Shown here piece after piece: positions 45,607 to 54,109 of a stretch of DNA of 54,109 nt. Source of the stretch: an uncultured Pelagibacteraceae bacterium (GTDB lineage: Bacteria; Pseudomonadota; Alphaproteobacteria; Pelagibacterales; Pelagibacteraceae); NCBI GenBank assembly GCA_902533775.1, contig CACANA010000003.1, positions 1-54,109 on the forward strand, in the 5' to 3' direction. A model generated the notes under the pieces. It made no database searches and had not been told where the DNA came from. It worked only from the letters and a program-made list of their open reading frames with translations. The stretch's first letter is position 1, and every line of letters starts with the position of its first letter. The position numbers and the translations under genes were made by a program.

Positions 45607-46553
45607 TATAATTGAATTTTATCTTTAATGATATTTGCTACTCTATTCGTTTCATCTATTTTTTCATAGTTCCAATTATCTAATTTTTCTCCTAATTCTC
45701 TAACAATTTTCATTTCTTGAAATAATTTTCTAAAATTTTTAAATCTTTTATCGCTTTTTTTAGGTGGAATAGTGGCAATATAAATTGGCTTGCCTGTTAA
45801 AGCTGCCTCTGAAATCATAGAGCTTGAATCGCACGTAATAACTATATGTTTTGATATTGCAAGCGCACTTAAATAGGCCTTTTTATCAACACCATCTAAT
45901 ACTAAATGATCGTTTCCAAAATATATTTTTGCATGTTCTATAGTTCCCTTTGGCGTTCTCATAGAAGGGATGACTACTAAATTAAGATTATTTTCTTTAA
46001 CTAAATAATTTACTTTTGAAAAAATTTCTTGGATATTTCTATCTGAATAATCATAATACTGGGTAGGACCACCAATTATTAAAGAAATTATATTTTTATC
46101 CCTCAATTTGCTTGAAATACTAAACAAATATTCTTTGTCTTTTTCAATTTCTTCACTTGTTAAATAATGAATAGCTCCTTTTGTTTTTAATACATTATCT
46201 CCATCAAGATTATCGTGCTCTGGCACTACAACTAGATCAAAATTATCAAGTTTTATCTTTGGGTTTTGAATATGAATGTTAAATACTCTTTTCTTTGAAT
46301 TTTTTTTTAAAAATAATGATGGAATAATACTTTTTCTCCCGCATGAAATTATTAAATCAACATCTTCGCATTCAATTTTTTTAAAAACTGAGTCGGATAC
46401 TGGAGTGAATTTTGGTGGTATAACTTTCCAGAAACCTTTTGTTTCAACTGTGTGGTGAGAATAATTTAAATCTAAAGCTTTAGCCAAACCTTCTACTTGG
46501 CTAATCATCCCATGCATACCTTCTGTTAATAATATACCTTTCAATTTAGTCAT
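45606..46553 (-). CDS. ELM1 family (mitochondrial fission ELM1-like) protein
   Basis: GMISQVEGLAKAL, IGGPTQYYDYSD, TCDSSSMISEAALTGKPIYI. Confidence 0.75.
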   Translation of the reverse strand: MTKLKGILLTEGMHGMISQVEGLAKALDLNYSHHTVETKGFWKVIPPKFTPVSDSVFKKIECEDVDLIISCGRKSIIPSLFLKKNSKKRVFNIHIQNPKIKLDNFDLVVVPEHDNLDGDNVLKTKGAIHYLTSEEIEKDKEYLFSISSKLRDKNIISLIIGGPTQYYDYSDRNIQEIFSKVNYLVKENNLNLVVIPSMRTPKGTIEHAKIYFGNDHLVLDGVDKKAYLSALAISKHIVITCDSSSMISEAALTGKPIYIATIPPKKSDKRFKNFRKLFQEMKIVRELGEKLDNWNYEKIDETNRVANIIKDKIQL

Positions 46554-46574
46554 TAATCATTATATAGCTTTCAT

Positions 46575-47522
46575 ATGAGTGAAAATCCAACTAAACACAC
46601 AAAAGTGTTAATAATTGGGTCAGGTCCCGCTGGATATACAGCAGCAATTTATGCTGCTAGAGCAATGTTAAAACCAATATTAGTTCATGGTATGGAACCT
46701 GGTGGCCAATTAACAACAACAACCGATGTTGAAAATTTCCCTGGATTTAAAGATGTAATACAAGGGCCATGGCTTATGGATCAAATGAAAGGTCAGGCAG
46801 AAGTAGTTGGGACTGAAATGATCCAAGATCATATTGCATCGGTGGACTTAAAATCTAAGCCGTTTAAAGCTGTTGGAGATAGTGGTCAAATTTATGAGGC
46901 AGACTCAATTATTATATCAACAGGAGCTCAAGCAAGATGGTTAAATATTGATTCAGAGCAAAGCTTCAGGGGGTTTGGTGTATCTGCGTGTGCAACATGT
47001 GATGGATTTTTCTTTAAAGACAAAACTGTAGCAGTTGTTGGAGGTGGAAATGCTGCGGTCGAAGAAGCTATGTTTTTAACAAAATTTGCCTCAAAGGTTC
47101 AGCTTATACACAGAAGAGATAGTTTGAGAGCAGAAAAATTACTTCAAAAGAAATTAATGGAAAATAAAAAAATTGAAATAATTTGGGACTCTGTTGTTGA
47201 TGAAGTTATTGGTGATAATGATCCTAAAAATGTAACTGGATTAAAAATTAAAAATGTTAAAACAAATAAAGTAGATGAACTAAAAATCGATGGATTATTT
47301 ATAGCTATAGGACATGATCCAGCAACTTCATTATTTAAAGATCAGTTAGAAATGGATAAAGAAGGATATTTAGTTACAAAGAATGATTCGACAGAAACCA
47401 ATATTCCAGGTGTATTCGCCGCTGGAGATGTAAAAGATAAAATATTTAGACAAGCAGTAACAGCCGCTGGAATGGGATGTATGGCCGCTTTAGAGGCAGA
47501 AAAGTTTCTTTCCCACGATTGA
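46575..47522 (+). CDS. trxB: Thioredoxin-disulfide reductase
   Basis: IGSGPAGYTAAIYAARA, CATCDGFFFKDKTVAVVGGGNAAVEEA, GVFAAGDVKD. Confidence 0.95.
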   Translation: MSENPTKHTKVLIIGSGPAGYTAAIYAARAMLKPILVHGMEPGGQLTTTTDVENFPGFKDVIQGPWLMDQMKGQAEVVGTEMIQDHIASVDLKSKPFKAVGDSGQIYEADSIIISTGAQARWLNIDSEQSFRGFGVSACATCDGFFFKDKTVAVVGGGNAAVEEAMFLTKFASKVQLIHRRDSLRAEKLLQKKLMENKKIEIIWDSVVDEVIGDNDPKNVTGLKIKNVKTNKVDELKIDGLFIAIGHDPATSLFKDQLEMDKEGYLVTKNDSTETNIPGVFAAGDVKDKIFRQAVTAAGMGCMAALEAEKFLSHD

Positions 47523-47581
47523 TTATATTCCAATAAAATTGATCTAGAATAAATATTTGAATTAAAATATAAATTAATTAG

Positions 47582-47956
47582 ATGGAAAATATCGTAAAAC
47601 AAATCCAGCTTGTCGCTTTAGTAATCATTTTAGTTAGTACAGTGATTGCTTTTGGACAAGAGATGTATCAGATGATACTCGTGCAAAGGGTTACTTTAGC
47701 AGATCTGCTTTTACTTTTTCTATATCTTGAAGTGCTTGCAATGGTTAGAGTTTTTTGGGAAAGCCAATCAATTCAAATTACACTGCCGTTATTTATTGCC
47801 ATAACTGCACTTGCTAGATTTATTATTTTACAAGGAAAATCTCTAAATCCAGAGATATTACTGTATGAAGCTGGTGCGATTGTTTTAATTGCTTTAGCAA
47901 TTGTAATTTTAAGATTTAGAAATTCTTCTCTAATTGGACTAAATAAAAAAAAATAG
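47582..47956 (+). CDS. PsiE family membrane protein
   Basis: Four TM helices; LADLLLLFLYLEVLAMVRVFWES motif. Confidence 0.75.
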   Translation: MENIVKQIQLVALVIILVSTVIAFGQEMYQMILVQRVTLADLLLLFLYLEVLAMVRVFWESQSIQITLPLFIAITALARFIILQGKSLNPEILLYEAGAIVLIALAIVILRFRNSSLIGLNKKK

Positions 47957-47958
47957 GT

Positions 47959-49146
47959 TTATCCTAAATCCTCACAAAACTTTTTAATTCTAGACATTGC
48001 TATTTTAAGTTTTGCCATTGAAGTTGCATATGAAATTCTAAAATATCCATCTAAACCAAATGCTGAGCCCTGAACAGCAGCAACATTTTGTTTTTCTAAA
48101 AGCTTTTGGACAAAATCAGTATCTTTTTTAAGTTTAGTTCTTTTATTTAAAAGTTTTTTACAATTCGGAAATACGTAAAATGCACCATTAGGTTTCAAGC
48201 AGCTAATACCATCAATATTATTTAAACTTTTTACAACAAAATCTCTTCTTTCTTTAAATGATTTTGCTCTTTTCTTAATAAAGTCTTGTTTTCCATTTAA
48301 AGCTTCAACAGCTGCTGCTTGACTAATTGATGATGGATTCGAAGTAGACTGAGACTGAATTTTTCTAATTGCAGAAATTATTTCTTTTGGTCCAGCCGCA
48401 TAACCAATTCTCCACCCAGTCATAGCATAAGATTTACTCACTCCATTCATTGTTAATGTTCGAGATTTTAATTTTGAAATTTGAGCAATAGTAAAAAATT
48501 TAAAATTATCATATTTAACATGCTCATAAATATCATCGCTCAAAATATGGACTTTTTTGTTTTTTATTAAAACCTTTGCTAATTTTTGAATTTCTGATTT
48601 GCTGTATCCAGATCCAGTTGGATTAGATGGAGAATTAAGGATTATCCATTTCGTTCTTTTTGTAATTGCGGCTTTTAATTTCGCAGGTGTAATTTTAAAT
48701 CCATCTTTTTCATCACATTTTACTATTTTTGGTTTTCCTCCTGCTAGGAGAACCATATCTGGATATGAAACCCAGAATGGTGCAGGAATAATAACTTCGT
48801 CTCCTTTATTTAAAGTTGCCATAAAAGTGTTATAGAGAACTTGCTTCCCTCCAGTTCCAACTGTGATTTCGTCTAGTTTATAGTTTAGTTTGTTTTCTCT
48901 TTTAAATTTTTTTAAAATTGCTTTTTTTAATGCTGGAGTTCCATCAACTGCTGTATACTTTGTGTCTCCGTCTCTTATTGCTTTTATAGCTGCATTTTTA
49001 ACATTGATAGGAGTATCAAAATCTGGTTCCCCTGCCCCAAGTCCAACTACATCTTTTCCTGCAGCTCTTAATTCTCTTGCCTTTTGAGTAACTGCAATAG
49101 TTGGGGATGGTTTAATTCTTTTTAAATTATTAGATATTATGCTCAT
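47959..49146 (-). CDS. Aspartate aminotransferase-type class I PLP enzyme
   Basis: VGLGAGEPDFDTP, NSPSNPTGSGYSKSE, SKSYAMTGWRIGYAAGP. Confidence 0.9.
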   Translation of the reverse strand: MSIISNNLKRIKPSPTIAVTQKARELRAAGKDVVGLGAGEPDFDTPINVKNAAIKAIRDGDTKYTAVDGTPALKKAILKKFKRENKLNYKLDEITVGTGGKQVLYNTFMATLNKGDEVIIPAPFWVSYPDMVLLAGGKPKIVKCDEKDGFKITPAKLKAAITKRTKWIILNSPSNPTGSGYSKSEIQKLAKVLIKNKKVHILSDDIYEHVKYDNFKFFTIAQISKLKSRTLTMNGVSKSYAMTGWRIGYAAGPKEIISAIRKIQSQSTSNPSSISQAAAVEALNGKQDFIKKRAKSFKERRDFVVKSLNNIDGISCLKPNGAFYVFPNCKKLLNKRTKLKKDTDFVQKLLEKQNVAAVQGSAFGLDGYFRISYATSMAKLKIAMSRIKKFCEDLG

Positions 49147-49182
49147 TGAATTATGAAATTATTCAATTACGTTGTTTAATAT

Positions 49183-51357
49183 ATGGAGAATACATATCAA
49201 GACCTAATTACAGACATTCAGAGTAAAAACCCAAAAATCGGTGGAAAACTCGAAGGTGGAAAAAAATTCAAAATAAAGTCAGATTTTACCCCGGCTGGTG
49301 ACCAGCCAGATGCAATTAAAAGGCTTGTCCAAGGAGCTAAAAAAAATGAGTTTAATCAAGTATTATTAGGAGTAACTGGATCTGGAAAAACTTTTACAAT
49401 GGCAAAAGTTATAGAAGCTACAAATCGACCAGCATTAATATTGGCACCAAATAAAACTTTGGCAGCTCAACTTTACGGTGAGATGAAAACTTTTTTTCCA
49501 GATAATGCTGTTGAGTATTTTGTATCTTACTATGATTATTACACTCCAGAAGCTTACGTTCCAAGATCAGATACGTACATAGAGAAAGAAGCATCTATAA
49601 ACGAGCAGATTGATAGAATGAGGCACTCAGCAACAAGATCCCTTCTTGAAAGAGACGATGTTTTAATTGTTGCAAGTGTTTCCTGTATTTATGGTTTGGG
49701 ATCAGTCGAAGCTTACAGCAAAATGACTTTAACTCTGCAGAAAAACTACGAATATAATAGAGAACAAATAATAAAATCTCTTGTTGCTCTTCAGTACAAG
49801 AGAAATGATCAAAATTTTTTTAGAGGAACATTTAGGGCAAGGGGAGAATATTTAGAAATATTTCCATCTCATCTAGAGGATAGAGCATGGAGACTAAGTT
49901 TATTTGGTGATAAACTTGAGAAGATTGAAGAATTTGATCCTTTGACAGGAGATCAGGTTAGAGATCTTAGTCTAGTAAAAGTTTATGCTAATTCTCATTA
50001 CATCACTCCTAAACCAACTGTAGAACAAGCAGTTATTAAAATAAGAAAAGAATTAGAGGAGACTTTAAAAAAACACAAAGCAGAGAACAAGTTATTAGAG
50101 GCACAACGATTAGAAGAGAGAACTAAATTTGATTTAGAAATGATTGAGGCAACTGGATCTTGTGCGGGAATTGAAAATTATTCAAGATTTTTATCTGGTA
50201 GAAAACCAGGAGAGCCGCCACCTACTCTTTTTGAATATTTTCCTGATAACACATTAGTTTTTGTAGATGAGTCTCATGTTACAGTTCCCCAACTTAATGG
50301 TATGTTTAAGGGAGATAGATCTCGAAAAAGCACGTTGGCTGAATATGGTTTTAGATTACCATCTTGCATGGATAACAGACCTTTAAAATTTGAAGAGTGG
50401 GATTTAATGAGAACACAAACTGTATTTGTTTCAGCAACTCCTGGCCCGTGGGAATTGGAACAGACTAAAGGTAAGTTTATTGATCAAGTCATAAGACCTA
50501 CAGGCTTAATTGATCCACCAGTTGAGATTAGACCAGCTAAAAATCAAGTAGATGACCTTATGCATGAATGTAAAAAAGTAGTTGAAAATAATTATAGAGT
50601 TTTGGTTACAACACTTACAAAAAAAATGGCAGAGGATTTAACTGAGTATCTGCATGAAAATGGAATAAAAGTAAGATACCTTCATTCTGATATAGATACA
50701 CTTGAGAGAATAGAGATTATGAGAGATCTCAGAATGGGTGTATTTGATGTTCTAGTTGGAATAAATTTATTAAGAGAAGGTTTGGATATTCCAGAATGTG
50801 CATTAGTTGGAATACTAGATGCTGATAAGGAAGGATTTTTGCGATCAGAAACTTCACTAATTCAAACAATAGGAAGAGCCGCAAGAAACGTAGATGGAAA
50901 AGTTATTCTCTATGCCGATAAGGAAACAAAAAGTATAAAGAAAGCAATTAAAGAAACTGAGAGAAGAAGAAAGATTCAATTAGAGTACAATAAGAAAAAC
51001 AAAATCGACGCTAAATCTGTAAAAAAAGAAATAAGTGATATTTTAGAAAGTGTTTACGAGAAAGATTATGTCAAAATAAGCGAAGGTTCAAATATTGGTG
51101 GCAACCTTAAAAAACATTTAAAAGGATTGGATAAAAAAATGAAAGAAGCCGCATCTAATCTAGAATTTGAGGAGGCTGCTAAAATTAGAGATGAAATGAG
51201 AAAACTTCAAAGTACAGAATTAGAAATTACCTTAAACCCTAAAATTAGACAGTACGATGTTAAAAATAAAATTTATCCTAAAGGTAGATCAACACTAGGT
51301 ATGCCTGGCACAAGAGTCACAAAAAAAAGAGATAAAAAATGGAAGCAAGGAAGATAA
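49183..51357 (+). CDS. uvrB: Excinuclease ABC subunit B
   Basis: [57 protein letters not shown] motif at C-terminus. Confidence 0.96.
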   Translation: MENTYQDLITDIQSKNPKIGGKLEGGKKFKIKSDFTPAGDQPDAIKRLVQGAKKNEFNQVLLGVTGSGKTFTMAKVIEATNRPALILAPNKTLAAQLYGEMKTFFPDNAVEYFVSYYDYYTPEAYVPRSDTYIEKEASINEQIDRMRHSATRSLLERDDVLIVASVSCIYGLGSVEAYSKMTLTLQKNYEYNREQIIKSLVALQYKRNDQNFFRGTFRARGEYLEIFPSHLEDRAWRLSLFGDKLEKIEEFDPLTGDQVRDLSLVKVYANSHYITPKPTVEQAVIKIRKELEETLKKHKAENKLLEAQRLEERTKFDLEMIEATGSCAGIENYSRFLSGRKPGEPPPTLFEYFPDNTLVFVDESHVTVPQLNGMFKGDRSRKSTLAEYGFRLPSCMDNRPLKFEEWDLMRTQTVFVSATPGPWELEQTKGKFIDQVIRPTGLIDPPVEIRPAKNQVDDLMHECKKVVENNYRVLVTTLTKKMAEDLTEYLHENGIKVRYLHSDIDTLERIEIMRDLRMGVFDVLVGINLLREGLDIPECALVGILDADKEGFLRSETSLIQTIGRAARNVDGKVILYADKETKSIKKAIKETERRRKIQLEYNKKNKIDAKSVKKEISDILESVYEKDYVKISEGSNIGGNLKKHLKGLDKKMKEAASNLEFEEAAKIRDEMRKLQSTELEITLNPKIRQYDVKNKIYPKGRSTLGMPGTRVTKKRDKKWKQGR

Positions 51358-52094
51358 TAATTACTGGAGCAGCAACTCGAATGGGAGCTGCTATAGCTAA
51401 AAAATTATCAGGACCTAATATTGAAATTGTTATCCATTATAACAAATCTAAGTCTAAAGCAGAAAATCTTAAAAAAGATTTAAATAAAAATGGTACAAAA
51501 ATTTATTTAGCAAAAGCAGATTTAACTAAAGAAAAAGAAATAGAAAGAATGCTTAAATTTTCAAAATCAAAGTTGAAGTATTTTGATTGTTTAATTAATA
51601 ATGCTTCATTATTTGAAAATGATAAACTTGAAAATTTTACAACAAAAAGTTGGGAAAGCCATTTAAAAGCTAATTTAAAAGCGCCAGCTTTATTATCAAA
51701 GGGTTTTGCGAAAAATGCTAGAGGCAAAAACAATAATATTATTAATATAATTGATCAAAGAGTATTTAAACTAACACCGTATTTTTTTTCATATACATTA
51801 AGTAAATCTGGTCTTTACACTTTAACCAAAACTAGCGCTATGAGTCTTGCCCCAAATATTAGAGTAAATGGAATTGCTCCAGGTCCAACTATTAAAAATA
51901 AAAGACAGTCTGACAAGCACTTTAAAAAGCAATACATGGCAACACCTCTTAAAAGACAGACAAATGTTGAAGAAATCTGCAATGCTGTTGACTTTTTTAT
52001 TAAAAATAGATCTATTACCGGTCAAGTTTTAGCAATTGATAGCGGCCAAAACTTAATCTGGCAAACTCCAGATATAATGGGTGGTAAGGAATGA
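51339..52094 (+). CDS. SDR family oxidoreductase (pteridine reductase/FolM-like by context)
   Basis: [48 protein letters not shown]; close to folB. Confidence 0.8.
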   Translation: MEARKIIITGAATRMGAAIAKKLSGPNIEIVIHYNKSKSKAENLKKDLNKNGTKIYLAKADLTKEKEIERMLKFSKSKLKYFDCLINNASLFENDKLENFTTKSWESHLKANLKAPALLSKGFAKNARGKNNNIINIIDQRVFKLTPYFFSYTLSKSGLYTLTKTSAMSLAPNIRVNGIAPGPTIKNKRQSDKHFKKQYMATPLKRQTNVEEICNAVDFFIKNRSITGQVLAIDSGQNLIWQTPDIMGGKE

Positions 52095-53101
52095 AAAAAT
52101 TAATAATTACAATTTCAATATTTTTTACATTAATTTCTTTAGCAGAAGCTAGAGAATGTAAATCTGGAGATATAAAGGGAGATGCATTTATTTATAGTGA
52201 TGGAAAAAAAGTAACTGTAATAAAAGGAACTGATATTCCAAATCCAGAAAATAAAATCATAATGATCTATAATACAGGAGGGTGGAAAGTTGAAAAGAAA
52301 TGGGGAGTGTGTAAAGATTTTCTTCCTAAACAATTAGGTCAAATATCTGGAACTAAAATTAAAGGTAAAGAATTAGTTCTATTGCTTAATGGTAATCTCC
52401 ATAAGGCAGGTGGAGATGATGGATATAAATGTGGCTGGAAATTTAAAGGGGCTTGGCACAAACCTTGGTATGACTGTGTAATTGCCGAATGGGCTATTCC
52501 AAAGAGGGTAAAGGTAAATAAAGATCTTATTGATAAACTAGTCTCTAAAGGAACACCACGAAATCAAATTTTTATGTCAGGTCTATCATGTGGAGGTATT
52601 GACACTCTTCGACACAAAGGTTTACACCCAAAAGATTTTAATGCCACGATTTCTTTTATGCCTAATTGTTGGGATAGAAGACCTAATACACCTCTAAGAA
52701 AAATGGTAATAGACGAGATTAAAAGTTTTGAGAGAATAGATGCATTAGTTTTTCACAGTCCTGTGGATGGTGAGGGAGATTGGCGAAGCAACAGCGAATG
52801 GATGAAGAAAGATTTAGGAAATATTCCTGGTATTAATTGGATTGATACCCCTGGTCATACAGGAAAAGATATTGAAGTTAATGGTATGAAATGCAAAATT
52901 AAAGAAAAAATGAAAGGTGGATGGGAAGAGGCGTGGCCGGAAGGTAAAGAAAAACTTACAAGTGAAAAAAAATTTATAGCTCTTGACAAAAAGTTGAAGA
53001 AAGAAATGAAAAAGAAAGCAGCTGGTCATTATATGGTTTCATATCCTTGTTTTAAATATTACCACCCAAAAATTATTAATTTTATAGAATCCCGGATTTA
53101 A
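52091..53101 (+). CDS. Exported alpha/beta-hydrolase-like protein of unknown function
   Basis: N-terminal signal peptide [26 protein letters not shown] (GxSxG-type) motif; several Cys. Confidence 0.5.
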   Translation: MKKLIITISIFFTLISLAEARECKSGDIKGDAFIYSDGKKVTVIKGTDIPNPENKIIMIYNTGGWKVEKKWGVCKDFLPKQLGQISGTKIKGKELVLLLNGNLHKAGGDDGYKCGWKFKGAWHKPWYDCVIAEWAIPKRVKVNKDLIDKLVSKGTPRNQIFMSGLSCGGIDTLRHKGLHPKDFNATISFMPNCWDRRPNTPLRKMVIDEIKSFERIDALVFHSPVDGEGDWRSNSEWMKKDLGNIPGINWIDTPGHTGKDIEVNGMKCKIKEKMKGGWEEAWPEGKEKLTSEKKFIALDKKLKKEMKKKAAGHYMVSYPCFKYYHPKIINFIESRI

Positions 53102-53103
53102 AG

Positions 53104-53529
53104 ATGAAAAAAAATAATCTTAAAATCGTTAAAATAGATAAAAATAAAAGTTTATTTAATTACGAAAAAAAAGTTTTAATAAAAGAATTAGTGTTAGACT
53201 TAAAACTTGGTTATTTTGATTTTGAAAAAGAAAAGCCTCAAAAAGTAAAATTTAATTTAGAGGTTAATTATCAAGATAAACAGCCTTCGAATGACAAAGA
53301 TATTAAATCGATAGTTAACTATGCTAAAATTGTAAAATTAATAAAAAAATTAGTAAAAAATAAACATTACAATTTTCTTGAGACATTGGCAGAAGATGTT
53401 TTTGATGAGCTATTCAAAGATAAAAGAATAGATAAAATCACTCTTCAAATCGAAAAATTAGAAATAATGAAGGATTGTAGCTCAGTTGGGATCCAAATTT
53501 CTAAAAAAAGAAGCCATGATCAGCTCTGA
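53104..53529 (+). CDS. folB: Dihydroneopterin aldolase family (FolB)
   Basis: [40 protein letters not shown]...[14 protein letters not shown]. Confidence 0.75.
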   Translation: MKKNNLKIVKIDKNKSLFNYEKKVLIKELVLDLKLGYFDFEKEKPQKVKFNLEVNYQDKQPSNDKDIKSIVNYAKIVKLIKKLVKNKHYNFLETLAEDVFDELFKDKRIDKITLQIEKLEIMKDCSSVGIQISKKRSHDQL

Positions 53530-54109
53530 TATAGGTAAAGCAGTAATTAAAAAAGAATTGCCCTTGGTTCCTAAGCTGCCAGGTGTTTATAGGATGCTTA
53601 ATTCAAAAGGAGAAATCCTTTATGTGGGCAAAGCAAAAAATCTTCCAAACAGACTTAAAAGTTATGTTTCAGAGAAAAATCATATCATTAGAACTGAGAG
53701 AATGCTCTCTCAGACAAAAAGACTCGAAATTACTACTACTTCAAATGAAAGTGAGGCTTTACTTTTAGAAGCAAATTTAATTAAAAAGTTTAAACCAAAA
53801 TTTAATATTTTACTAAGAGACGACAAATCCTTTCCTTTTATTTTTATAGGCGACAAAGATAAATGGCCACAAATCAAAAGGCACAGAGGAAAAAAAGGTA
53901 AAGAAGGATTTTATTTTGGACCATTTGCATCAGCTGGATCTGCAAATTGGACTATAAAAATGATCCAAAAAATATTTCATCTCAGAATTTGTGATGATAC
54001 CGTTTTCAAAAATAGAGAAAGACCCTGCATACTTTATCAAATTAAAAGATGCTCAGGACCTTGTGTTGGTTACGTAACTGAGAGTGATTATAAACAAACT
54101 GTTGATGAT
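53516..54109 (+). CDS. uvrC: Excinuclease ABC subunit C (N-terminal part, runs off right edge)
   Basis: From ATG 53516: [51 protein letters not shown]...[25 protein letters not shown] domain. Confidence 0.93.
   Translation, partial: MISSDIGKAVIKKELPLVPKLPGVYRMLNSKGEILYVGKAKNLPNRLKSYVSEKNHIIRTERMLSQTKRLEITTTSNESEALLLEANLIKKFKPKFNILLRDDKSFPFIFIGDKDKWPQIKRHRGKKGKEGFYFGPFASAGSANWTIKMIQKIFHLRICDDTVFKNRERPCILYQIKRCSGPCVGYVTESDYKQTVDD

Noticed and set aside
47342-53029. Minor ORFs overlapping trxB, aminotransferase, SDR and hydrolase genes
   Set aside because: Antisense frames with no recognisable domains.
53583-53768. 61-aa plus-strand ORF near the right edge
   Set aside because: Out-of-frame reading within uvrC, whose true frame starts at 53516.

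Overview
AT-rich, gene-dense alphaproteobacterial window; gene content and compactness look like a SAR11/Pelagibacterales-type genome (inference from sequence character and protein families, no search run). Main content: a large division/cell-wall (dcw) cluster on the minus strand running mraZ-ftsZ-rsmH-ftsL-ftsI-murEF(fused)-mraY-murD-ftsW-murG-murC-murB-ddl-ftsQ-ftsA-lpxC-bamD-ligA. Flanking it are rnpB, mlaA/mlaC, two tRNAs, rpoD-dnaG-yqeY, carAB, trxB, psiE, an aspartate-type aminotransferase, uvrB, an SDR/folB pair and the start of uvrC. No CRISPR array, transposase, prophage or obvious defence island was seen. Items most worth a second look: (1) a head-to-head junction near 5139 joining the 3' part of fumC (+) to the 3' part of an NDUFA9-like epimerase gene (-), with the matching fumC 5' part on the minus strand at the left edge, i.e. 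an inversion or an amplification/assembly chimera; (2) a tRNA-Val(GAC) with non-canonical D- and T-loops that abuts the rpoD stop codon by one base; (3) ftsZ placed directly after mraZ instead of after ftsA, behind a sigma70-like promoter overlapped by three 10-bp-phased TGGG boxes; (4) a single-ORF MurE-MurF fusion; (5) an N-terminally truncated YgfZ/GcvT-like protein; (6) a DnaG with most zinc-ribbon ligands replaced; (7) a secreted GxSxG hydrolase-like protein inserted between folate genes. I do not see a convincing new multi-gene system; most of the window is core genome.
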